DNA from: a virus
Length of the DNA: 20,035 bases
IMG/VR virus record: IMGVR_UViG_3300025652_000738
Span: 1-20,035 of that record
Direction: 5' to 3' (one strand)
The notes beneath the pieces were generated by a model. The model ran no database searches and had not been told where the DNA came from. It saw nothing but the letters and a program-made list of their open reading frames with translations. Positions 6,985 through 13,308 of this stretch are shown here, piece by piece (the first letter of the stretch is position 1; each line of letters opens with the position of its first letter). The position numbers and the translations under genes were made by a program.

Positions 6985-7395
6985 CTAGCTGTAGTATGGA
7001 TACCATTCATTAAACTTCTTAACGTATATAAATGTTCTTGAAGTGTCCTGAGTATTCATTGTTATTGTAACACTGCCGTACTGGTCTATATTGTATTGCT
7101 CTTCATTAAAGAAAGCGCCAGAGGAAGACAGGTTTATATTTCCAATAATCTTAATTGTGCTGTTGTCTTTTAGCTTTACTAAAACTGTTTCTCTGTCTTT
7201 AGGCGTAGTGTTTAAAATAATTGTTATGTTGTCTCTGCAATTAAGTATTTCCGTACCTTTTGTTACGTGAGGTCCAGAAGTGTATTGCGAAGCGTCTACG
7301 TTGTATTCTGAAACATTGTAGAAAGAAGGCTCACCTGATACTAAGATCGGGTCTGCACTCATTAAGTCTGCTCTGGAATAAGGTATGTAACTCAT
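6985..7395 (-). CDS. Beta-rich virion-associated protein, duplicate of the collagen-like protein's C-terminal domain
   Basis: 136 residues from the ATG at 7393-7395, which overlaps the upstream stop as TAATG. The sequence starts MSYIPYSRADLMSADPILVS. It aligns by eye with residues about 105-232 of the protein encoded just upstream: SRADL in both, GTEIL versus GSEIL, PKDRETVLV versus PQDRETVLV, IKIIGNI versus VDIVGLI, and FIYVKKFNEWY versus LIYIQEFNEWL. It therefore looks like a tandem gene duplication that kept only the globular beta domain and lost the Gly-X-Y stalk. A capsid decoration or appendage component is possible; no catalytic motif is seen. Confidence 0.82.
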   Translation of the reverse strand: MSYIPYSRADLMSADPILVSGEPSFYNVSEYNVDASQYTSGPHVTKGTEILNCRDNITIILNTTPKDRETVLVKLKDNSTIKIIGNINLSSSGAFFNEEQYNIDQYGSVTITMNTQDTSRTFIYVKKFNEWYPYYS

Positions 7396-8093
7396 TAGAT
7401 TGCCAACCACTCATTAAATTCTTGAATGTATATTAAATGGAAGGTTGTGTTTTTATGATCTACTACTAAGCTGGCATAACCAAACTCACCCGTTATGTAT
7501 TCAGCAATATCGTAATAGTCTGGGTTAACAATATTTATTAGCCCTACAATATCCACTTGCTCTTCTGTATTGACATTTACTAAAACTGTTTCCCTGTCTT
7601 GCGGATGTTCTCGTAGATTAATTACACATCCGTTATTAACCTTAAGAATCTCAGAGCCACCGGTTGTATGGTCAGCAGTAACAATCTTAGCCCTAGCGTT
7701 CTTTAGGTCTGCTCGACTAGCCAAGCTACCCATAGATATGTTGTAAACATTAGTAGGCTTTTCTGTATCCTCTGAAAGCTCCTTAACGGACCCTGCATCA
7801 ACTTCTTCGCCATTGGTTAGGGTAAGTACTAGGTGTCCGTCAAAGTCCACTGTAGCGTCTTCTACGCCTACTCCTGCGGCTCCGTCAGCACCATCAATAC
7901 CATCAGTACCGTCTTTACCATCCTTACCGTCCTTACCGCTATCTCCTTTGTCTCCTTTAGCGCCTTGCTCACCAGTAGGACCGGCAACACCTGTGTCACC
8001 TTTATCGCCCTGTTCTCCACGGATAGCTTCTACTGACTGTATCTTAGACAGTAGTTTATCGTAAATGGCTGTGAGTTTTAAGTCCACGTTCAT
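7395..8093 (-). CDS. Collagen-like (Gly-X-Y) virion protein
   Basis: 232 residues, ATG at 8091-8093 overlapping the portal stop (ATGA). Three parts: an N-terminal helix (1-25, MNVDLKLTAIYDKLLSKIQS), about 17 uninterrupted Gly-X-Y triplets from G26 to about residue 76 (GDKGDTGVAGPTGEQ ... GKDGKDGKDGTDG), then a beta-rich C-terminal domain (about 105-232) with PQDRETVLV and FNEWL. The Gly-X-Y run should form a trimeric collagen-like stalk, as in known phage fibres and capsid spikes. Directly behind portal, it may be a head fibre or whisker. Antisense open frames opposite the triplets (7813-8064) are composition artefacts. Confidence 0.9.
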   Translation of the reverse strand: MNVDLKLTAIYDKLLSKIQSVEAIRGEQGDKGDTGVAGPTGEQGAKGDKGDSGKDGKDGKDGTDGIDGADGAAGVGVEDATVDFDGHLVLTLTNGEEVDAGSVKELSEDTEKPTNVYNISMGSLASRADLKNARAKIVTADHTTGGSEILKVNNGCVINLREHPQDRETVLVNVNTEEQVDIVGLINIVNPDYYDIAEYITGEFGYASLVVDHKNTTFHLIYIQEFNEWLAI

Positions 8094-10093
8094 TCTTGAT
8101 TAAGACGCTGCATTAGCATTTGTTCAGCTTCACGGGTTTCGTTGTTTCTTGTCTCCTGTTGTTTGCTACTTTGCTCTCTTGTTTTTACTTCGCGTTCTTT
8201 AAGCAATGTTTCTGCTACGCGCATACGACGCTCAAACTCTCTATCATCTTGGTCGCCTTCTTTAAGATTTCTAGTGATAGCGTTGATCTTGTCAATTTCA
8301 AGCTCTTGCGGAACAACCTGAGCTTCTGCTGCCAACTTAGCGGCTCGTGCCTGTGACTCTTGAGCCTGAGCAGACAGTGCTTGAGTTTGTGATTGCTGGA
8401 ACTGCATCTGCAACTGTTGTACTTGTTGTTGCATTTGCTGTGCTTGGGGGTTAGGCTGTGATGCTTGTGCCAACGCTGCAAGTAGTTCTTCACGGTTAGA
8501 CAAGTTCATATTGTCAATAACAGATTGTATTAATGTATTATACAACGGTGAGTCTTTGCCCATAGTCTGAAGTAACTGTACTAGCTGTGTTACTTCATAC
8601 TCTCTTGCAATAATACCCAAAGTACTACTAGCGTTAAATTTATAATCAGCCACGGGGTAATTTTCGGGGTCAAATTGCATGTACCTATAAGCAGCTTTCT
8701 TAACAAAAGGAATCAAGAAAGATTGTTGGAAGTTAATTAGTGTGCGTTTATGACGTTTAATAATAGCGCCAAGAGACATACTAATGCCAGCGGCAGTACT
8801 CTCGCCGTTAACCTGACCTGCAATTCCTGCTGAGTCAACGGCTCCTGTTGCTTGTTGTACCATTTGCTGCAAGGCTCCGGCCTGAGCAAAAGTGATTTGA
8901 TTAACTTGACCAAAGTTAAAGGGTTGCAGTACTTCACGAGGATCTCCGTTAGTTAGTATCATCTTTCCGGGACGTATTTCTGGCTTTGCACCTCTTGGTA
9001 GTCTTGTTGCATCAATCGCCATCATTGGGTGGATTGTTAGGCTTAACGCATCAATACGAGCGCGTAGCTCTGTGTCAAGTGCTTTCTGACTGTTATAGCC
9101 TTTCTCACAAACACCACGACCCCAGAAGCGTCCGGGTACTACATCCCAAGGAAAAGCTACAACAGGACGATCTTCCATCATGTATGGGTTAGCTTCTGCT
9201 TTCAGTAACGTACCACCATTAGCGATCACTACAACGGCCTCTACGTACTTTGAGTCTGGCCCTTCCTCTTCTACCAGCTCTTCTGTATCGTCGCTCACAG
9301 CCTCATTTAGAAGCTCTCGTGGCACTAATCCATAGTACTTAGTAAGACGTACCTTATCATCGTTGTACATTGTAAGGTCTTGGTCAGGCTCTAAGTCCGT
9401 ATCAGGAGCAGCATTACCGACATACGTGTCACGATAAACACCCTGCTCTTGTAGTAGTTCTACTTGGTGTTTGCTGACAAACTCATCAATAGCTACACCC
9501 ATAGCATCTTCAACAGACGTTGCTACAGGGTCGATTAAGAAGTTCTGAGGCAGTACTGGCTTAAGTTTAACAACAACGCGCTCAGTAATATTAACACCTA
9601 CCGCTTGAAGATCACCTCCCATAACAGGTTGAGTAGCAGGAACCATCTCTTTCATTTCTTCAATAACAATCTCACCAATGCCTGTACCAAACACTGCTGA
9701 GTTAATTAAGCATTCTGCAACGGCCTTACGTACCATGCAGTTTTCAAAGTCTTCTGTAAGTTTGTTACGAAGGAACTGTACGTCTTGCTTGTCCGTATCA
9801 CCAAAGTTATCACTAACATCAAACCACTTACCACGTCCAAACGTAGCCTCTTCTAGTTCCGCTACATTAGACTCAACTGCCTGTTGAAGTGCAGGAGAAA
9901 TAATACGGGAACGCTCAGACCCACGCTGACTGTCAGAAGGATCCCATTGACCACGCCATAATCTATAATACTCTTCAAATTTCTGTTCATAATTGCTTTC
10001 GTAGTTATCTCTCCAGTCTTCACATTTAGTTATAACCCAATCTTCTAAGGATTCTTGAATCATCAGTGGGTCTGCTTCGTATAAATCAGTCAT
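8090..10093 (-). CDS. Portal protein (P22-like head-tail connector)
   Basis: 667 residues, ATG at 10091-10093. The N-terminal part (EDWRDNYESNYEQKFEEYYRLWRGQWD) and following SERSRIISPALQQAVESNVAELEEATFG are typical of the long portal family of podoviruses; later segments VAFPWDVVPGRFWGRGVCEKGYNSQKALD and GESTAAGISMSLGAIIKRHKRTLINFQQSFL also fit. The C-terminal 120 residues are Gln/Ala-rich (PQAQQMQQQVQQLQMQFQQS) then highly charged helix, matching the long barrel extension of P22-type portals. Twelve copies would form the DNA channel at one capsid vertex and the docking ring for the terminase. The gene starts one base after the terL stop. Confidence 0.95.
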   Translation of the reverse strand: MTDLYEADPLMIQESLEDWVITKCEDWRDNYESNYEQKFEEYYRLWRGQWDPSDSQRGSERSRIISPALQQAVESNVAELEEATFGRGKWFDVSDNFGDTDKQDVQFLRNKLTEDFENCMVRKAVAECLINSAVFGTGIGEIVIEEMKEMVPATQPVMGGDLQAVGVNITERVVVKLKPVLPQNFLIDPVATSVEDAMGVAIDEFVSKHQVELLQEQGVYRDTYVGNAAPDTDLEPDQDLTMYNDDKVRLTKYYGLVPRELLNEAVSDDTEELVEEEGPDSKYVEAVVVIANGGTLLKAEANPYMMEDRPVVAFPWDVVPGRFWGRGVCEKGYNSQKALDTELRARIDALSLTIHPMMAIDATRLPRGAKPEIRPGKMILTNGDPREVLQPFNFGQVNQITFAQAGALQQMVQQATGAVDSAGIAGQVNGESTAAGISMSLGAIIKRHKRTLINFQQSFLIPFVKKAAYRYMQFDPENYPVADYKFNASSTLGIIAREYEVTQLVQLLQTMGKDSPLYNTLIQSVIDNMNLSNREELLAALAQASQPNPQAQQMQQQVQQLQMQFQQSQTQALSAQAQESQARAAKLAAEAQVVPQELEIDKINAITRNLKEGDQDDREFERRMRVAETLLKEREVKTREQSSKQQETRNNETREAEQMLMQRLNQE

Positions 10094-10094
10094 A

Positions 10095-11357
10095 TTAGTA
10101 TCCTGCTACTACGTCTAAGATTTCGTGGTCTTCGATTTCATAATCGTAGTCGTAAGCCACATTAGCTACTTGGTCTATGTAAGCTAGAGCATCTACCAAG
10201 TCATCGTGAGTTAATGGATCAGGAAACTGAAACAGTTGGTCTAAAAATCTACTGTTCCATTCGCCTTTGTTTAATGTTATAAAGTTGTTTTCAAATCGTC
10301 CTTGCAATGCCCACATAACACGATCAGTTTTCTTTTTGTTACCGTGGGTTAACTCTTCTACTCTAAAGAACAAACCATAGCGTTTTTGCATATCAAGTAA
10401 CGGAGACATTACTGCTTGTTTTGCAATACCTCTTTCGATACCCACACTAACGGGACGGTAATCTCTAACAGCCTGAAATATCTTGGCCGCTGTTTCGTCA
10501 AGACTCCATCGTCCATAAATAATATTATCAACAAACCAGCCATGCTCACTAACTTTAACGACGGCAATAGCTGTGTCATCAAGCTTTGAATTCTTGGTAC
10601 GTTTCTTGTTGACTTCTTCAAAACCAGCCAAGTCAACTGCAATGTAATAGTCTCCTATTTCTGGCTCATCTTCACCAAACGTAACCCAATCTTCCTTGAA
10701 CATTTCTGACCCACGCGCTTCAAAAGACGCCATAAACTCTTGGCGAAACGCATAAGAAGACATAGACTTTTTTGCCATGTCAATTTCATCAGGGTCCAAC
10801 AACGGGTTATCATACGACGTAAAGTGCCATGCTTTGTAGGTCGGATCATCATCTATCTCCGCGTATTTGTACAATTCATAAAAGTGGTTTCTGCCCATTG
10901 GTGTCCCAATAAACATAGCACAGCCTTTTTGGTCAGCTAACGCAGGTCTCAGGATCTGTTCAAATACGTCAGGCTTCATGTCTGCGTACTCATCTAGAAC
11001 AAGAAACTTTAACGACACCCCACGCATTGTCTCTGGTCTATCAGCCCCTTTGAGGCTAATGGTTGCTCCGTTGACCAACTTGATTTGTAAATTATTGATG
11101 TGACTACCAGAGATAACAGGATTGCCAAGCTCAAGCAAAGTTTGCCACATGATGTCTCGTGCTTGTCCTTGGGTCGGCGCAACATAAAATACATGTCCTC
11201 TATCTGCTTGTAATGCGTTAACTATTAACATCCATGCAGCTAGTCTGGATTTACCAGTACGTCGTCCCGCCGCAACTATTTTAAATCGTGTATCGTCTGC
11301 CCAGACTTCTTGTTGCCACGGCAGTAGTTCAATGTCTAAATCCACTAGTACGTCCAC
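10095..11357 (-). CDS. terL: Terminase large subunit (packaging ATPase and nuclease)
   Basis: 420 residues beginning with GTG at 11355-11357, with no good ribosome binding site, so probably coupled to the overlapping peptidase gene (13 bases). ATPase domain: Walker A AAGRRTGKS at residues 29-37, Walker B LVLDE at 119-123 with D122/E123, and the coupling motif FIGTPMG at 149-155. RNase H-like nuclease domain: D242 (YIAVDLAG), E308 (SVGIERG) and D389 (HDDLVDALAYID), the expected metal-binding triad. All key residues are present, so both motor and nuclease should work. It packages DNA through the portal encoded next. Length is slightly short but normal for podovirus-type enzymes. A GTG at codon 5 is an alternative start. 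Confidence 0.96.
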   Translation of the reverse strand: MDVLVDLDIELLPWQQEVWADDTRFKIVAAGRRTGKSRLAAWMLIVNALQADRGHVFYVAPTQGQARDIMWQTLLELGNPVISGSHINNLQIKLVNGATISLKGADRPETMRGVSLKFLVLDEYADMKPDVFEQILRPALADQKGCAMFIGTPMGRNHFYELYKYAEIDDDPTYKAWHFTSYDNPLLDPDEIDMAKKSMSSYAFRQEFMASFEARGSEMFKEDWVTFGEDEPEIGDYYIAVDLAGFEEVNKKRTKNSKLDDTAIAVVKVSEHGWFVDNIIYGRWSLDETAAKIFQAVRDYRPVSVGIERGIAKQAVMSPLLDMQKRYGLFFRVEELTHGNKKKTDRVMWALQGRFENNFITLNKGEWNSRFLDQLFQFPDPLTHDDLVDALAYIDQVANVAYDYDYEIEDHEILDVVAGY

Positions 11358-11695
11358 ATAACGGGTGTTGTTCCGCGCGTGTCTACGTGTATAAAGTCAT
11401 CTGCAACACCCACACCAGTAAATCCTAAAGACAAAGCAGCCTTTACAAGCTTAAGGCGATCAACGGCATTAGTTATTTTTATGTCTGCCGCGATCCCCTG
11501 GGCATGAGTACCCGGAACTTCTTTCTTTTTTTCTATGGGGTGCATTGTAGGATGCCGATACCCACTAGTTATAACGAAAGGAAATCCACAGTACGCCCTT
11601 AACTCGTCTAACTTCTCTAAGAACGCCATCTCCATGTTGTTGGTGCCAGTAACCTGACAATCAAACTCTTCGCGTGTAAAGTGTTTAAGACTCAT
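11345..11695 (-). CDS. M15-family peptidase, probable endolysin (cell-wall DD/LD-carboxypeptidase type)
   Basis: 116 residues from the ATG at 11693-11695 (GAGG upstream; two TTG codons before it are not needed). It matches the short M15A peptidase domain: SLKHFTREEFDC at the start, SGYRHP at 44-49, GTHAQGIAADI with H64 and D71, and FIHVDTRG with H103; these are the zinc ligands and the structural Arg47. It should cleave the peptide part of bacterial peptidoglycan. No signal peptide or membrane segment, so a holin would be needed for export. It sits between the small and large terminase genes and overlaps both (11 and 13 bases), an uncommon place for a lysis gene. Alternatively it could be a virion-associated wall hydrolase. 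Confidence 0.92.
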   Translation of the reverse strand: MSLKHFTREEFDCQVTGTNNMEMAFLEKLDELRAYCGFPFVITSGYRHPTMHPIEKKKEVPGTHAQGIAADIKITNAVDRLKLVKAALSLGFTGVGVADDFIHVDTRGTTPVMWTY

Positions 11696-12074
11696 CAACA
11701 ACCTCGCCTTCTATAATTGTAGGCTCAGGCACCTCTACAGCACCAACACCACTAATGTTAATCTGAATGGCATTCCTACCACCATCCTTAACAATATCCT
11801 TCTCAAATGCAGCAACAGGAAGTATTCTATCCATAACAAGTTTCCAAGCAGCCGCTTGATTTTTATGGTCGTGGTCTAACGCCGCATCAAAGATAGTATC
11901 AAGTACCTTCCGGGACTTAGGGGATGCTAACATCCTTGCTTTATATTCGTTGATCACGGCAGCGTCACCCTTCGGGCGACCAACAGCGTTACGACTTCCT
12001 TTTTTTACTGATGTTACGTCACTTTTACGCGGTCTTCCACGCTTTCGGCGAGGAGGATTATCAACATCTGACAT
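11685..12074 (-). CDS. terS: Terminase small subunit (DNA recognition)
   Basis: 129 residues, ATG at 12072-12074 with AGAGG upstream. The N-terminus is very basic with two AT-hook-like motifs, KRGRPRK (11-17) and VGRPKG (31-36), then a helical region (INEYKARMLASPKSRKVLDT... DHDHKNQAAAWKLVMDRILP) of the type found in TerS-like phage proteins, and a C-terminal beta/acidic tail (AIQINISGVGAVEVPEPTII). It is the first gene of the late operon, followed by peptidase and terL. Expected to bind phage DNA and deliver it to TerL. Sequence similarity in TerS families is low, so the call rests on this layout and the terL context. Confidence 0.82.
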   Translation of the reverse strand: MSDVDNPPRRKRGRPRKSDVTSVKKGSRNAVGRPKGDAAVINEYKARMLASPKSRKVLDTIFDAALDHDHKNQAAAWKLVMDRILPVAAFEKDIVKDGGRNAIQINISGVGAVEVPEPTIIEGEVVDES

Positions 12075-12082
12075 ACATACCT

Positions 12083-12185
12083 CTTTAAAGTCTCTTTAAA
12101 GTTTCGTTACCGTGCTTATATGTCATACATTTAATGATTATCATATAATATTTATCTTACACAGCGCGGTAAAGAATCTTTAAAG
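12083..12185. repeat. Three CTTTAAAG palindromes in the late-operon leader
   Basis: Exact copies at 12083-12090, 12094-12101 and 12178-12185. The first two form a tandem CTCTTTAAAG repeat directly before the terS ribosome binding site; the third lies about 16 bases downstream of the late promoter -10. A further intergenic copy sits right after the -10 of the primase promoter (17681-17688). Likely a repressor or activator site, though a role in the mRNA leader is possible. Confidence 0.6.
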
Positions 12186-12201
12186 ATATAATATACTATT
12201 T

Positions 12202-12230
12202 ATTGTACCATATTTTTAGGTGTTTGTCAA
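12202..12230 (-). promoter_or_regulatory. Late-operon sigma-70 promoter upstream of terS
   Basis: Minus strand: -35 TTGACA (12225-12230), 17-base spacer, -10 TACAAT (12202-12207), one base from full consensus. The start would fall near 12195, giving a leader of about 120 bases before terS. The spacer ends in TATGG, as does that of the internal promoter at 5834-5862, which suggests related origin. Confidence 0.87.
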
Positions 12231-12422
12231 GTATTATTTTAAATAAGATTACATTGCCCTTTAAACTGTACCAGCACGGTCCAGATTCTGAACTGCTTAA
12301 ACCCTTTTGTTATATAGGTTTCTCGTTAGATAACTAGGGGTTATATTAAGGTTCAATTTCACTCTTTTTTGTATCTAGGTAGGATCTAACAACCCAGTCA
12401 TCAGTGCAGATCCCCCCCGCCC

Positions 12423-12512
12423 CAGATTGCGACGCAGAATGCAACAGAATTGCAGATTGCAACTGCCGAGTCACGGTGCAGATTGCTTCGCAGAATGCAA
12501 TGCAGATTGCAA
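12423..12512 (+). repeat. Iteron-like direct repeats
   Basis: Four copies of CAGATTGC (12423-12430, 12453-12460, 12479-12486, 12503-12510), most as TGCAGATTGC(AA), alternate with two copies of GCAGAATGCAA (12434-12444 and 12490-12500). The array reads as two blocks, 12423-12462 and 12477-12512, with the same order of elements. Such short direct repeats typically bind a replication initiator or the small terminase. They lie about 250 bases from the DnaA boxes. Confidence 0.75.
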
Positions 12513-12538
12513 AGGTGAGGTGCGAGGGTCTGAGTAGG

Positions 12539-12558
12539 TCCTGTACAGATAACCAGTA
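12539..12558. promoter_or_regulatory. Degenerate SOS-type box
   Basis: CTGT (12541-12544), eight bases, then CCAG (12553-12556): one mismatch from CTGT-N8-ACAG, with outer TC and TA. It abuts the first perfect box, so three sites may lie in a row. On its own it would be weak evidence. Confidence 0.4.
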
Positions 12559-12576
12559 CTGTACATCTATACAGTA
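12557..12576. promoter_or_regulatory. SOS (LexA-type) box 1
   Basis: TACTGT-ACATCTAT-ACAGTA is a perfect CTGT-N8-ACAG operator with the preferred TA flanks of the gammaproteobacterial LexA consensus. Its 24-base context differs from box 2 by a single base. Confidence 0.8.
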
Positions 12577-12596
12577 TCCTCTATCAGCTGAAAAAG

Positions 12597-12616
12597 TACT
12601 GTACATTTATACAGTA
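12597..12616. promoter_or_regulatory. SOS (LexA-type) box 2
   Basis: TACTGT-ACATTTAT-ACAGTA, again a perfect operator, exactly 40 bases from box 1. It begins at the -10 of the minus promoter at 12616-12644 and covers roughly -7 to +13, the classical position for repression by steric block. Confidence 0.82.
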
Positions 12617-12644
12617 TCATATGCCCCATTTCAGAGAATTTCAA
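12616..12644 (-). promoter_or_regulatory. Minus-strand promoter overlapped by SOS box 2
   Basis: -35 TTGAAA (12639-12644), 17-base spacer, -10 TATGAT (12616-12621). It fires leftward through the iterons toward terS. Its initiation region is the SOS box. No gene starts nearby on this strand, so it either adds to late transcription or makes an untranslated RNA across the repeats. Confidence 0.6.
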
Positions 12645-12765
12645 AAAATCAACATAGCCCTAGAACGCCGCCAAGTGCTCTCTGCTGGACGTTTCAAAAA
12701 GACAACCTAGGGCATGGGGTAGTCTTATCGTTCAATACAGACCAATTCAGAGCCTTACAGATGGT

Positions 12766-12804
12766 TGTGGATAAGTTATCAACAGGGTGTTTTTCTGTGG
12801 ATAA
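12766..12804. other. DnaA-box cluster, candidate replication origin
   Basis: TGTGGATAA at 12766-12774 and 12796-12804 are exact complements of the DnaA consensus TTATCCACA. Between them TTATCAACA (12776-12784), in the opposite orientation, has one mismatch. The two perfect boxes are 30 bases apart, about three helical turns. AT-rich DNA follows (12822-12872), a candidate unwinding element. The TTGACA of a weaker minus-strand promoter (12821-12826) has its potential -10 over the second box. Confidence 0.75.
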
Positions 12805-12843
12805 GTGGTGTTTTTGGATCTGTCAAGTATTTTATTTAGTCCG

Positions 12844-12874
12844 TTTGATATTGACACTATCAAAAATTTATAGT
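12844..12874 (+). promoter_or_regulatory. Early plus-strand promoter with an inverted-repeat operator
   Basis: -35 TTGATA (12845-12850), 18-base spacer, -10 TATAGT (12869-12874). The -35 is one arm of a perfect inverted repeat TTTGATA-N7-TATCAAA (12844-12850 and 12858-12864), a likely repressor site. The predicted start near 12882 precedes a small hairpin (UAGUC/GACUA) and the structured RNA. A second TTGACA at 12851-12856 lacks a good -10. Confidence 0.6.
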
Positions 12875-12975
12875 AGTCGCGTGAGACTATTCATGGCGTG
12901 AATGGTTCAGCGAAAAATTATAACTAAAATATTCTGGACATTCAAAAAACAGTTACCTAGAGTAGGTCAAATCAA

Positions 12976-13308
12976 GTGGCGAGTGACTGCGCCCATCTAA
13001 CCAAACAGCGATACGGACGCTGTGTAACAGTCGCAAGGTAAAAGAGAAACGGACACCCATCACTTGCTAGTGACTGTCAGAGATCTAGTAAGCGCGAGTC
13101 GAGCGATTCTGCGATGGGACAAACGGACGATACCTTGTTGCTGTTATTCCAGATCCGCCATCACTGCCCGTATCAGTCACTAGGGACCCCGTCGCGGGTT
13201 GTCTCGAATGCGTAGCCTTACTAGGCACGTGAACGGCTTTGCGTAGAGTCGGTCCATCACTGTAGAGACTCTGCAAATGAGGCGCGCCCATTCTAAGCGA
13301 TGGGAAAA
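12976..13308 (+). ncRNA. Candidate large structured RNA upstream of the hammerhead ribozyme
   Basis: The region is more GC-rich than its surroundings and packed with complementary segments. Pairs found by eye: 12983-12989 with 13028-13034 enclosing 13006-13010/13018-13022; 13052-13055 with 13075-13078 enclosing 13060-13064/13069-13073; 13093-13100 with 13105-13113 (one bulge); 13186-13189/13196-13199; 13215-13218/13223-13226; 13243-13250 with 13267-13274 (8 bp); 13287-13291/13300-13304. CCATCACT recurs at 13057, 13158 and 13254, and AAACGGAC at 13047 and 13121. No credible frame or ribosome binding site exists on either strand. I do not recognise a known class; group I intron and tmRNA features are absent. 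Strand is inferred from the hammerhead and promoter orientation; the exact ends are uncertain. Confidence 0.6.

Noticed and set aside
7813-8064. Proline/serine-rich plus-strand frames opposite the collagen-like gene
   Set aside because: They are the complement of Gly-X-Y codons, a known composition artefact.
12325-12390. Inverted repeat GTTAGAT/ATCTAAC as a terminator
   Set aside because: Arms are 7 bases with more than 50 between them and no adjoining U-tract; likely chance in AT-rich DNA.
12821-12826. Second minus-strand promoter with TTGACA over the DnaA boxes
   Set aside because: The -35 is perfect and spacing to TATCCA is 17, but that -10 is poor; noted in the DnaA entry only.
12404-12901. 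165-residue plus-strand open frame in the divergent region
   Set aside because: It spans the iterons, SOS boxes, DnaA boxes and early promoter; its residues follow the repeats (many Cys/Gln), there is no ribosome binding site, and no family is recognisable.
12976-13308. tRNA, tmRNA or group I intron
   Set aside because: No acceptor/T-loop pattern, no tag-peptide frame, no P7-type core and no split gene around it.
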